Source: Diplodia intermedia (Eukaryota > Ascomycota > Dothideomycetes > Botryosphaeriales > Botryosphaeriaceae). From it: DNA of 64,000 bases. Shown here piece by piece: positions 10,225 through 21,091 of this stretch (position 1 is its first letter; every line of letters starts with the position of its first letter). The stretch is from the NCBI GenBank assembly GCA_021495925.1, contig JAKEKT010000028.1, positions 186,001 through 250,000 on the forward strand, written 5' to 3'. The position numbers and the translations under genes are program-made. Under the pieces are notes generated by a model. That model made no database searches, was not told the DNA's origin, and worked only from the letters and a program-made list of their open reading frames with translations.

Positions 10225-11416
10225 ATGTCACGACGCTACGGCTACGGCTCACGCCAACGTAAGTATCTACCCTCTCTTTGCCACTGTCACTAAGGCGTCA
10301 CCTTGCCTACGATCGAGCGCTACACCGCCACGTTTCAGCAGTCGCGCTCACTCAAGCGCACTGCGTCTGATTCTAATTTCTGCGTCGCGTTGTCATCACT
10401 TGCTTGATATCGCTCCACTTCACCTTCACATGGTTCAAGGTCACCGCTAATGTATCCAAATAGCATACCATCATAACGATGAATACGATCCTCGCGATCG
10501 AAACGACCATCGAGGTCGCTACGACTCCAGTCGCTACGACGATCCAGACCGCAGCCACGGTAAGCAACGATGCTCTTTGTTTGCTTGTTTCATTCACTCT
10601 GACTGACTACCATGATTAGTCAAAGGCTTGCGGCAGATGAGCCATGCTCAGGACCACAACACCGAAGAGCGTTACCGTCACGGGCGCCCTGCCGATGATT
10701 ATCATCATCGGGACCTAAGAGAACCCTCATCAGACTATCGGGGCAACTCTAGATCTCCGCCACGTCATGGATACGGCTCGGGTGTTCGATGTGAGTAGAA
10801 CTGAAGTGAGATTTTGTCGAGCTTGCGCTGACGCATAGTAGTAATGACAAGAGAGGAGGAAGATCGAGAGATTTTCGAGCTCGAAGAGGAGATGAATAGA
10901 CTCAGACAACAACGGCTCGAACAGCTCGAAAAGCAGCGAGCTGACATGGAATTCTTGGCCAATCTCCCCCGTTATCAGCCTTCACGCGTTGCACCTTTGA
11001 GTGGGGCACAACAGCACGTCCAACCCCTCATGACCCCACGCGCTTACAGCGGAAATCCCGCTTTGGGACCCAATATTCATGCTGTGAACCCTCAACCTCC
11101 AGCATTGAATGCCGCTTTTGCGGGACGCGGGACGCAGGCTCCCCGGCAGACTTACACCCAAGCCGTCAAGTCTGCTGAAACCAAAGAGGTCATTGCTAAC
11201 GCCCCTCGGGCACAGCAGCCATCGGCACCTACAAACCAAGCCGTGGGACTTATGGCATCCAGGGATGCCCAGACCTTCCCGCATCTTGGCCCCAAACCCA
11301 AGGCTACTGGACAGCCAGCGAAAACCTCGTCGACCGTGCCAAAAGAGAGTCGTATCGCGATACCACCGCAAGTGGTGCCTCCAAGTGAGGGAATGTGTTG
11401 GAATTTGAGTGAATGA
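10225..11416 (+). pseudogene. 5' part of a gene split by a retrotransposon (RS/DRY-rich, CCCH-like protein)
   Basis: Exons 10225-10258, 10464-10559, 10620-10790 and 10842-11395 join in phase and encode about 285 residues. All introns have GT..AG ends (GTAAGT, GTAAGC, GTGAGT donors). The N-terminus is rich in Arg/Tyr/Asp/His/Ser (SRRYGYGSRQ, RGRYDSSRYDD), then a short Glu/Arg coiled coil (residues ~100-135) and a Pro/Ala/Gln-rich linker. At 11396 the copia LTR begins; the frame then reads six codons into the LTR and stops at 11414-11416. The protein continues at 44033 after the element. Without the insertion the gene would encode about 741 aa. If transcribed, this half would give a truncated protein lacking the zinc-finger-like and repeat domains. 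Confidence 0.75.
11391..11395. repeat. Target-site duplication GAATG (left) of the copia element
   Basis: GAATG directly precedes the left LTR and is repeated at 44028-44032 directly after the right LTR. A 5-bp duplication is usual for Ty1/copia integrases. Removing one copy with the element restores the exon frame exactly. Confidence 0.9.
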
Positions 11417-11543
11417 GAATGTATTCATACACCTGTTGGAGGTGAGGCATGAGGAGCGATAGGGGGCTACCCCGGGGGTCGCTTATATACCCTGCTCCTC
11501 GCTGACTAAGCTATCTACTGCTGCAAACGCTTATATTCCAACA
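11396..11543 (-). repeat. Copia 3' LTR (left), nearly unmutated
   Basis: 148 bp, TG..CA ends with 9-bp terminal inverted repeats (TGTTGGAAT/ATTCCAACA). On the minus strand it contains GTATATAAGC, a TATA-box-like promoter. This copy keeps CpA and TpG and appears almost free of RIP, unlike the inner part of the right LTR. Confidence 0.9.
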
Positions 11544-11553
11544 CACCCCCTTC
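11544..11553 (-). other. Copia polypurine tract
   Basis: Read on the minus strand the ten bases abutting the 3' LTR are GAAGGGGGTG, a typical polypurine primer for plus-strand DNA synthesis. This fixes the orientation of the element. Confidence 0.75.
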
Positions 11554-14500
11554 GCGCCTTACCTAATAGAAAAGTGCGCGACACTAGCCATAATATTTAA
11601 GTAGTAAAATAGAAGATATATAAAATAATCGAGAGTTAAACTCGTAAATAGTAAAAAGAAAGAAATAAGTAAATAAATACGTACGTAATTATTACGTAAT
11701 CGTAATTCGCGATAATAGAAATAAAAGTATAAAACTAAATACGAAAGATAATATAATCTAGATATTAATACGCTCGTTATTTCTTAAGAGAAACGAGCTC
11801 TAAGTAATAAATAAACATCTAATACTTCTACTTAGATAATATCTTCGTTAATTCGTTTACTACTATATTTATAGTAGGCGTTTATCTAAAGTAAACGTTA
11901 CCGGCCTATACTTTCTAGCGAAGCTAGTAGTAGTAGATATTAATATAGCGAAGCTTAGTATTAAGTTTTATAGTATTCTATTCTATTAGAAGAAGTATCT
12001 ACTTATTATCGTATTAAACGTTAATATAATATCTAGAGTTAAAGAAGATATCTCTAAAGAATTATTTCTATTAGTAGTATTACTTCGTTATTTTAGAGAG
12101 GGCTAGTAGCTCTACTTTCGTAGAAGAGATAGTAATAATAGGTTATTTAAACGCTTTCTAATTTATAAAAGCATCGAATAGAGTTATTATTAAGCTCTAA
12201 TAGCTACGTCTAGTAATAACGTCGCTAGCGTATAAGACGTTACTATTAATTATAAATACTTTATAATCGTCGTCTTAGTATTCTTTATAGTATAACGAGA
12301 GCTTACTAGTCTTACTAAGATAGATAAGAAGGCGATCTACTAGCTATAGATATTATATAGAGAAGTTAGTAAGATAGATAAATAGTATCGAATAGATATA
12401 AGTAACGTTAGCGCGCGTGCTAACGGCTATAAATTAGACTAAATCTATTCGACTCTAGTATATATATATCTACTTAGAAGTCGCGTATTTATCTAGATTA
12501 GACTCTAGCTACTTTTACTCTACTAGTAGAGTAGTAGTACGCTCTATAAGAGTAAGATTATATCGTATAACGAGGTTATTAATATATAACTTCTAAGAGA
12601 GCTATAGTAGTTTAAACTATCTATTACGAATAACGCGTAGAGCGAGAAACTATTAAATCTTATCTATTACTTATATCTTATAGCGCTTAAATAGATCTTC
12701 TTAGAATGTATTTACGAAGGCCTTATCGCGTGCGTAAAACGTAAGAATAACGTTATCTACGAAGAAGAATATAAATAGATAACTATTTATATAAAGATAT
12801 AGAATATCTAATACTATCTTTAGTCTAAGGTTCTCTAGAGTCTAGTAGAAGTACTTTTATTATAAGACGAGTAACTTCTTTAGACCGTATAGTACTCGAT
12901 TAAGCTTAAGAATAAGGTCTAAAGATAATCTTATTTCTTTAGAGAGTTTAACGAAGATAGTATTAGATAGCGGTATATAAGAAAAGATATTAACGACGTT
13001 ATATTATTTTATTTTAAGATCGAACGTATAGATTATCGTAATAAGTATTCTAAAGATTCTAAAGGCTAGCGTCGCCGCGAAGATATCGTAATATAAGAAT
13101 TAAAGGTTATCTCGTATATAGATACGCGCCTTTATCTTTACTAAATATTTATACTTATTAAACTTATATTTAAAGACCTATTATAGAGGTATAATCTTTT
13201 TATTAAGTCTTTATATCTCTACTATAGATACGATATTTTATATCTTCTTATCTTTTAGCTCGTTTAATTCTTACTTAATCGCCTAGTAAAGAAACGAGGC
13301 GAGAGAATACTTATAAACGTTATTATACTAGCGAGGTTCTAGTAGAAGATTATCGCGATAAATACGCAGTAACTACTACTTTAAATAATACTTTAGATAG
13401 AGCTCTTCTTCTATAAGACTTTCTAGTCGAAGATCTAGTATTATTATATAATAGTTAGTAATAAGGGCTATTAGTAAATATCTTATACCGTCTATTAGTA
13501 AGTTCTACTAGAGGCTACGACTACTACGGCGAAGCTTCGCGAAGCCTTCTACTTATATTAAGAGAGTTATCGTTTCTTTTAAATTCGATTTAATTTTAGT
13601 ATAGACTATATTAAATTTAACGAGATTAGACCTAGCGTTAATACTTAGTACTATATTCTTTCGTTTCTAGGTATTCTTATATTCTCTTAGTAGCTACGGC
13701 GTAGCTACGCGAAGCTACTATAGAATATATCTAATTAGATCGATAGCCGCCGTAAACAAGAAGTAGTAGTTAACGTTATATTTAGCGCTATTATTTACTA
13801 TTATAATATACGTCTAGCGACGTCTTCTTATTCTCTTATCTTTAATAACGTTCGCTTTATTAACGTTCGCGTTTATAATATCTACGCGCGAAGTTCTATT
13901 ACCGCGCGCGGCTTCTAGTATAGATTTAGTATTATATTAGATAGATAGTAGACGGCCTTAGCGATCTAGTAAGACTACGGGGTTCTACTACTACTACTAG
14001 TATTATTATTAGACGAATAACTATAGTACTAAAGCGAAGTTCTTTTAGTAGTTAGGTTTAGAAGTTCTTATTAAAGATATCGACGTAGATAGATTCTACT
14101 TTACGTCTACTTTCTTATCGAAAGATATAAAGAGTCCTTCTTTAGATACTTAGTAAAGCGTATAAGAAGTAGAGATCTAGTTAGTATTAAGATTCTTATT
14201 TATATAAGACCGACGAATAGACTTCTCGTTACTACTTATAAGATTCTTAGAGTCTAAATAAATACGCGATATAATCTTATCTAGTTTCTCGTCGATGTCT
14301 ATAAGATACTAGAAGGTATTAGAGTTATTTTAGAAGTATTTAACGAATTCGTTAAAAGTAACGTCTCTCGTACGAATAATCTTTAAATCTAGTAGATACT
14401 AGATATAATAGATGTTAGTAAAATTATAGTCTATAAGATAGCTAATAAGGGCACGCTCTTATAGCTTATTACTACGAGAAATAAGCTTATTAAGCGCGTA

Positions 14501-14907
14501 GGCCTTATAGCCGTAAATATATAGATAAGCGACGTTAGACTTCTTCGTATAAACTAGTTTAAAAGAAGTAATCTAATTATATTACTTTATAGAGGTTCTA
14601 TTTAAGATATACGCCGCCGCTTTAAATACTTTAGACTAGAGTAGATTAGATAGATTCGTCGTAACGCGAAGCGCGCGCGCTTTTATAATAAGTAAATACT
14701 CTAATCGCTCTATATAGTCGTTTTAGACTAACGTATACGATAAGATAATCTTTTAAATAATATCTCGTTATTAAAGATTCTTTTTAAATAGATTATTAAA
14801 TATTCTCTTATCGTTAGATCGTAGAAAGACGATCCTTTAATTTAAGCGGTTACGAATAAGTAATAGTATATTTAGTATAATATAATTATACTTATACTTA
14901 TTTAGAT
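11554..14907 (-). pseudogene. Copia pol remnant (integrase, reverse transcriptase, RNase H), RIP-destroyed
   Basis: The minus-strand frame is peppered with TAG/TAA where CAG/CAA would be expected. Around 12860-12900 it reads LNRVLYGLKK, matching the conserved LYGLKQ block of copia reverse transcriptases. Around 12748-12763 it reads FFFVDN, matching the catalytic YVDD box with the second Asp changed to Asn, a C-to-T type change. In copia elements the integrase lies upstream of the reverse transcriptase, so it should lie to the right (about 13.3-14.9 kb); RNase H should lie to the left. I did not resolve the integrase residues. Confidence 0.75.
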
Positions 14908-14912
14908 AAGTC
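14908..14912. repeat. Target-site duplication AAGTC (left) of the gypsy element
   Basis: AAGTC precedes the left gypsy LTR and is repeated at 41666-41670 after the right LTR. It shows that the chromovirus inserted into the copia element as one event. Confidence 0.85.
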
Positions 14913-15116
14913 TAGTAGAAAAAGCTACTATAGAACGAGTAGATCTCGATCTTAAAGATAGTAATCTAAAAAGTATATATATAATAATCTATCTAGATCG
15001 ATTCGTAAGAATCGATCTCTTAAAAAGAAATTCGATTTTCTCGCTATCTAGACTAGATTTAATTTTAGTCTAAGGTAGAAACTCGATTCGTTTTTATCTT
15101 AATTTATATCGTAATA
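14913..15116 (-). repeat. Gypsy 3' LTR (left)
   Basis: 204 bp, aligning end to end with 41462-41665. The two differ mainly by C/T and G/A transitions. Ends are TA..TA, consistent with TG..CA after RIP. Confidence 0.85.
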
Positions 15117-15479
15117 ATTTTCTCTATCGAATTTAATAAATATTATCTATTAGACCCTTCTTACGATATAAATCGTTAAGCTATTATATAAAAAGAAAGT
15201 CTTTAGACCGTTAAATCTTATTTCTTTTTCTCTAATATATAGAGTTATCGTTTTCTACTATTATTAAGTTTTTATATACTAAAAATTTAAAACCTATTTT
15301 TCTTTTCTTTTAATACGTAGCGGCGATATCGACTACTATTATCGATTTCTAAACTCGTGTATTATTTAAATAAAGAAAGAGAAGAAGAGAGAAGAAGAAA
15401 AAAAAGAAAGAAATAAGTATCGCTCTTAAAATATAGTTTTATATTACGATCTCTTAAAATAGTTTCGCTTTCTTAGCTT

Positions 15480-18400
15480 ACGCGTTAGAAGATATATTAC
15501 TTAGTTTCTTCGATAAGATTCGAATCGTTTTAACACGCTTAGCGAATAATTTTATAATTTAAAAGTCGTTCTTTCTTCTTTTTAGCGTTTCTAGAGTCTT
15601 AGATATCGGTTTCTAGTACTAGCGTTTTATAATACGTTTATTAGTAATATTAGCTTATAGTCTCTTAGTCTAGCGGCCCTTAATACTTTAGAATTATTTC
15701 GTCGGTTTCTTTAGCGCTTCGATTCTCTTATTAAATAGCTTCGCGTCTTACGCTATAGCCTTCTTAGTTATAGCTTCGATAAATAGATAATTAGAGTTAT
15801 AGGCGCTAAGCGTACTCGCGAAGTTTTATATAGCTTATTCTATATTATCTTTTTAGATATCGTATACTTTCTATAGGGCTTCTCTATTTTAACTTATACT
15901 TTATATCTATCTTTAAAGCTATCTACGCTATTTATTTTTAGTTACCTCGTCTTTTACTTCGTCGAGCTTATTTATAGCCTTATCTATACGGGTTTTCTAC
16001 TACTATAGGGTTACGTCGATATCGGTAAAGGCTTATGCGGTTAGCTTTACCGCGTATAATAGCTAGACGACGGTCTAGAAGCTAATTCTATAGATTAGCT
16101 TAATATCTTTAGATATCTTTACTATTTTATTAGCTTCGATATTAATCTCGGCGAAAAGTTTCGCTTTACGTTAGATTCTATCGAACGTATTACTCTTCTC
16201 TTACTCTTTCTCTAGATTCTCGACGATCTACTTAATATACTACGTCTTAAATAGCTTAAGAATCTTACTCTCTTTCTTTATTTATAGACGTCTATTCTTT
16301 TATATAAAGTTAACTTTTTAGCTAACCGTTTCTTTAACGAGGTAGGTAGTGTTTACTAATACTAAGAAGTAAATCTTTTCGCTATAATTTTTAATCTACT
16401 TAACTAAGTTCTTCTTTATTTCGAAAATCATTATTATTTTAATTATCGCTACGTTATAGCCTTCTAGTACGTTCTTTCTTATAATTCTTAGGCCTAGAGC
16501 TTTCGATATCTTCTTTTATACCGCTATAAAAAGATTCTTCGCGAGCTTAGTCTTCTTTACGATAGAGTTCGCTAGCTAAATCGCGAATATCGAACGCTAG
16601 AGTTTAATTCTCTCTACGGCGTATAACGCTATTTTATTTTAGTTCTAGCGCGCTTCTTTATTAGCTACTACTATACTTTTATAGGCTTAGATATTTAGAT
16701 AGATAGACGACGGCTTCTTAGGCGTATATATAAGATCGCCCTCTAAATAGCTTTTAATAACGCTCTCGATCTACTCTAGCTACTTATTCTTAAGCGTTAT
16801 TTATTTTAAATCTTTTATACTCTAATACTTCTTATCTCTAGTATTAAACTTATAAGATTAGAGTATCTTAGAGGTAGTAAGACTCTAGTTCTTCTTAGAG
16901 AAGTCGAATTATTTCTTAAGCTATCTTACGTTACGCCGCGATCTCGCGTTCTCTACTAGCTAGATTATTTCGTACTCGCTATAGTACGTACGTCTATTAT
17001 AGGCGCCGAATATTTTATCGCCGTTCGATATAGTTAGTAGTATCGATCGGCCTAGCGATTCGATATTATTTATAGAGAAACTCTTCGTAGTATAGTTCGC
17101 TAGCTAAAGCTAATAAAGCTAGCGAATCGTAAGATAATTAATAATTAGAGCCACGCGTAACACCTTATATACTAGATTATTAAAGAGAATAACGTTCTCT
17201 AGAGATAAATTATCTTCGCTAACGTTTAAGAGTACGTTATATAGTATAAGATTCTTTATTTTCTCTATCGTAATAGAGTACTTCGCTATTTCGAACGTCT
17301 ATTTTATTCTCTTAAACTTTCTTCCCGTCGTCTTTTTAAAGTACTATTTACGATACTTATACTCGAATACGCTTATCGTTTTAGCTACTAGAAATATAGT
17401 TACTAGAGATAAGATACTTTATAAGGTTAATACCGCTATCTCGATTTTATAGTAAATCGCGTTAAGCGTCTCGACTAAGTTCTATAGATGCTATTCGAAA
17501 GAATAAGCTACTATAAGTATTATCTATAGTAGTAGATTTTCGTCGCGGTAGTTCTAGAATCGCTAGAATTATTCTTTAATAAGCTACTAGTCTATAAAGG
17601 CCTACGCTTAGCGATCGATACGTAGCGCTTAGTAGATTATCTAGAAGTTTTCTATAGTAAAGCTATAGCGCTCTAGATTTAAGAGCTTCGATCGTAGTTA
17701 TTTCGCGATATAAATAATAAATATTACTAAAGCTCTAGCTTTAATATAACTTTAAGGTTCGTACTTCTACTACTATAGATCTTCGAGATAATTCTTAATT
17801 ACGGCTCTTTTATATAGTATTTCTATAAATATTTTTTCTTATAATAATAGGGTTTTTTCGTCGATTAGGTTTAGGCGTTTTACGTCTATTATATTTAGAA
17901 GCGTAGAGTATAGTAGTTTTAAATAAACGTCGATTTACTCGGTTATTAAAATTAGAAGGCGCGCTATTACTCTTTATACGGCTTAATCGTACTAGGTCGA
18001 AAGAATTTTAAGCGTAGAAAATACTAGAGTTAGATCTTCGTCGTTACGTTTTCTACGAACTAGAAAACGCGCGAGGTCGATATCTTTATAGCGTACGAAA
18101 TTATACTAAGTCTAGAAGTTAAGATCTTATTATAGAGTTTAATAGACGAGTACGAAATTCTTACTACTTAGTGTTTTATAGATCTCGAAGTACTACGGTC
18201 TCTAGTAGATAATAGCTATAACGACTAATTACGAAATACGCTACGCTAGATAAGATAGTATTTTAGAAAATACGCTAAGAATCTAGCGCTAGTAGAGCGC
18301 TACGATTTACGCTTCTTTAGACGAGAAATTCTATAGTAGACGTTATATACGTATTAGTTTCTACTCGATAGAAATATAATGCGACGGTTAGAGTTATTAG

Positions 18401-18480
18401 TATCGCTCTAAATAGCTCTTTATTATTATAGTGTTTCGAAAATAATTAGCGTTACTACGTAGTTTAGCGCGCGTTTTCGC
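15480..18480 (-). pseudogene. Extra ORF remnant of about 1,000 codons in the gypsy element; unknown protein
   Basis: One minus-strand frame runs about 3 kb in which almost every stop is TAG or TAA where CAG/CAA would fit, so it was a long coding region before RIP. It lies after the chromodomain end of pol and before the 3' LTR. The first two thirds look globular; recognisable strings include DIDLARFLVRRKRNDEDL, YSFTIENFQIIY and SNGDKIFGAYNRRTYY. The last third is Lys/Glu/Asn-rich and coiled-coil-like (KRRKNDF, ISKDIKLIYRI). I recognise no reverse transcriptase, integrase, protease or zinc-knuckle motif. It sits in the position where some gypsy-type elements carry env-like or accessory ORFs. 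It could be a captured host gene or an element-specific protein. Ends are approximate. Confidence 0.6.
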
Positions 18481-18699
18481 GCCCGCTTATCGCGGTACGG
18501 CCCGCTTCTATAGATACGCGGTTTATATTTCTTCGATTATCGCTCTTAATATCTTTTTCTATATTAGTTTTTTCTTCTCTTTTTTTCTTTCTTTCTCTCT
18601 TCTCTTAATAAAGTTATTCTTATTAATTCTTTATTCTTTTTAATTCTCTTTCTCTATTAGTTTTATCTTTTCTACTTCTTACGATTTCGTTCTTTATAA

Positions 18700-20100
18700 T
18701 CTATCGATTCTCTATCTTTTAAAGCGTTTTACTCGAACGCGTCTTTCTTCTCGGCCCATTCTATACTATTAGTTTTATATAGAGTGTCTTTTATTATATT
18801 TTCGAACTAGTTTCTTTACTTCTATTAGAGCGTCGTCCGCGATCTAAGAGTTATACGCTAGTCTCTAGCCCTTCTATTAGACTAGATATTTTCTAATCTT
18901 TCGTTCTTAAATCGTCGCTTTTCTTCTATCTAATAGTCTTACGATTTTATAAGACGGGTCTTTAGCGTTCTATTCTATAATTAGTTCTAGCTTCGAGTAT
19001 TTATTTCTTTTATACGAATTCTTCTCTCTTAATACTAGTTCTAGATGCGCTATTAATATAACTAGATAAATCCGCTATTTTAATAGTATTTTTAGCTTAT
19101 AAGCAAGATTTTCGATCTTACGTATAATAGCGAACGGGCCGATTCTCTAATAGAAGAATTTTCGATTAACGTAGCCTAGAGCCTTATAGTCTTAGTAAAG
19201 TCTAACGAATACGCGATCTTCTTTTTATAATTAAAACGGTTTATACTTACTATTATAGCGGCGTTTCTATTTAATAGCGGTAAATAATATCGTCTCTTAC
19301 GCTTCTCGTCTCGTCGTATTTCGTAGCTATTTTCGATTCTAAGACATTTCGACTATTACTATAAGAGGGTCGGTTCTTATATTTATTTCTATTAATAGCT
19401 AGTTCGGTGTAAATTTAGTTATCGTATTAACCGCGTTATTTATTAAAGATTATAGATACGATAGTATCTTCGTCTATTTCGTTTCTAGAAACGTTACTAT
19501 ATAATATTAAATAGCTATCTCTACTATTTAGTTCGTTCGCTCGAATTACCCGTTCGCTTAGAGATAATAGGCCGTAGTTATATACTATTTAATTTCTAGC
19601 TTTTCGTAGACTTACTTCTAGAATTTTAAGATAAATTTAGAGTCGCGATCTATAATTTATACTCTTAGTAAACTCTATTTATGCGCTAGAATCTTTCTAA
19701 TATACTTATATATCTATAATTCGGCTTTCTAGTTCTTCTTTTTCTTAATAAGAAGAATCTTCTTTATAGTCTTATAGATTATTATTAATAGCGTATCGTA
19801 TGCTTTCTACGTTAGCGATAGCTTAATAATAAAGTTTATTATTTAATACTTTTATAGTTTTATTACGTTCTAGATTAGATTTAACTTTCTATATAGCGTA
19901 TATCTTTTTATAGAATAGAGCTAGTAAACTAAATAGTATTATAGATATACTCTTAGTTTCTTCGCTATTCTACGAATAAGAAAGCCCGTTCGTATATAAT
20001 TATAGACTCTTTAGAAGCCTCTATAGTACTACTTATTATACGCTAGCTTAAAGATCTCTTTCTCTACTAATTTAGATATATATAGTCTATGTCTTTCGTC
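18700..20100 (-). pseudogene. Gypsy integrase and chromodomain remnant
   Basis: On the minus strand about 20050-19850 resembles the HHCC/early integrase core, with AKKLRVYL and later TTKRILLIKKK matching conserved blocks of fungal gypsy integrases. About 19180-19020 reads GPFAIIRKIENLAYKL followed by IAHLEL, the C-terminal GPF..LAY..HLEP block. About 18960-18810 reads DPSYKIVRLLDRR, then KYLV..KG..LAY and DDAL, the pattern of a chromodomain. Chromodomains target integration to modified histones in chromoviruses. Stops are RIP-type. Confidence 0.8.
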
Positions 20101-21091
20101 TTTCGAATCTACGTAGTAAACTAGACCGTTTTATAGAAAAAATCTTAAGCTCTATACTACTTTTAGTATCTCGTCTTCTTCGTCGTCTTTTTTAGTTTCT
20201 AAGTATAGAGCTCTAGTTAGTTATCTATAACGTGCGTTTCGCTAATTTCTTCGTCTTTTTCTTTTCGATACTTCGACTCTTAGCGCCGGTTTCGTATTTA
20301 ATTTAAGTTTATTTTAAGCGATCGCTTTACTTAGCGGGCTTAGAGCCGCGTATTCTTCTATCGTTAACGTTTTCTATAACTTTACTTTCTCTATCGTCGC
20401 CGCTCTAAGCTCTTTTATCGCGTTCGACTATATTAGCTCTACGTCTTTACGTTCGCGGTCTATCTTATTTATAGTAGACTTTAATAACGTGTTCTTATTA
20501 GTTATTTTTCTTAACGCGCTCTCGCTAGTCGTCTTATTTCGCGTTATCGTATCGTTTTTAATATCTTTTTAATTCGAATTCTTTCTTTAGTCTTAGCTCG
20601 TTATTCTTTTAGTTTATTTCTTATATCTTCTAGTCTAGACTTCTACCGCGTTCTTCGCCCGAATTACTAATAGTACGCTTAGTATCTTACGCTAGTAGTT
20701 ATTCTACTAGTATTCTTATCGAACTCGCTTCTTTATTTCGTTCGCTATCTTTACTACTATTATTAAGAAAACTCTTACTAGATCTAGAGTCTTCTCTAAT
20801 TTCTCTAATATCGAATTATTACGATCGGCGATAAGTCTACTTAGAGCGTCTAGTACTAGATAGATTTTTCTTGGTCTATAAAAGACTTTAAGATTAAATT
20901 ACGAGATATACTAACTTACGATTACGAGCTTTAGATTTATCTTATTAGTCGCTAAGATTATTTATAGGTTATAGTACTAGACGATAAAGATAGCGGCGTA
21001 GTAGTTAATAAAGAAGTAAGTACTTTTACTTAGTCTAACGTATATTATATACTTCGTCTTTCTAAGAACCTATACTATTTCGGCTACCTCT

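Noticed and set aside
15340..18660. Pyrimidine/purine tracts near 15.36-15.42 and 18.55-18.61 kb as ends of a separate nested element
   Set aside because: They are simple-sequence tracts without matching LTRs or target duplications, so I kept the extra ORF inside the gypsy element; this is not certain.
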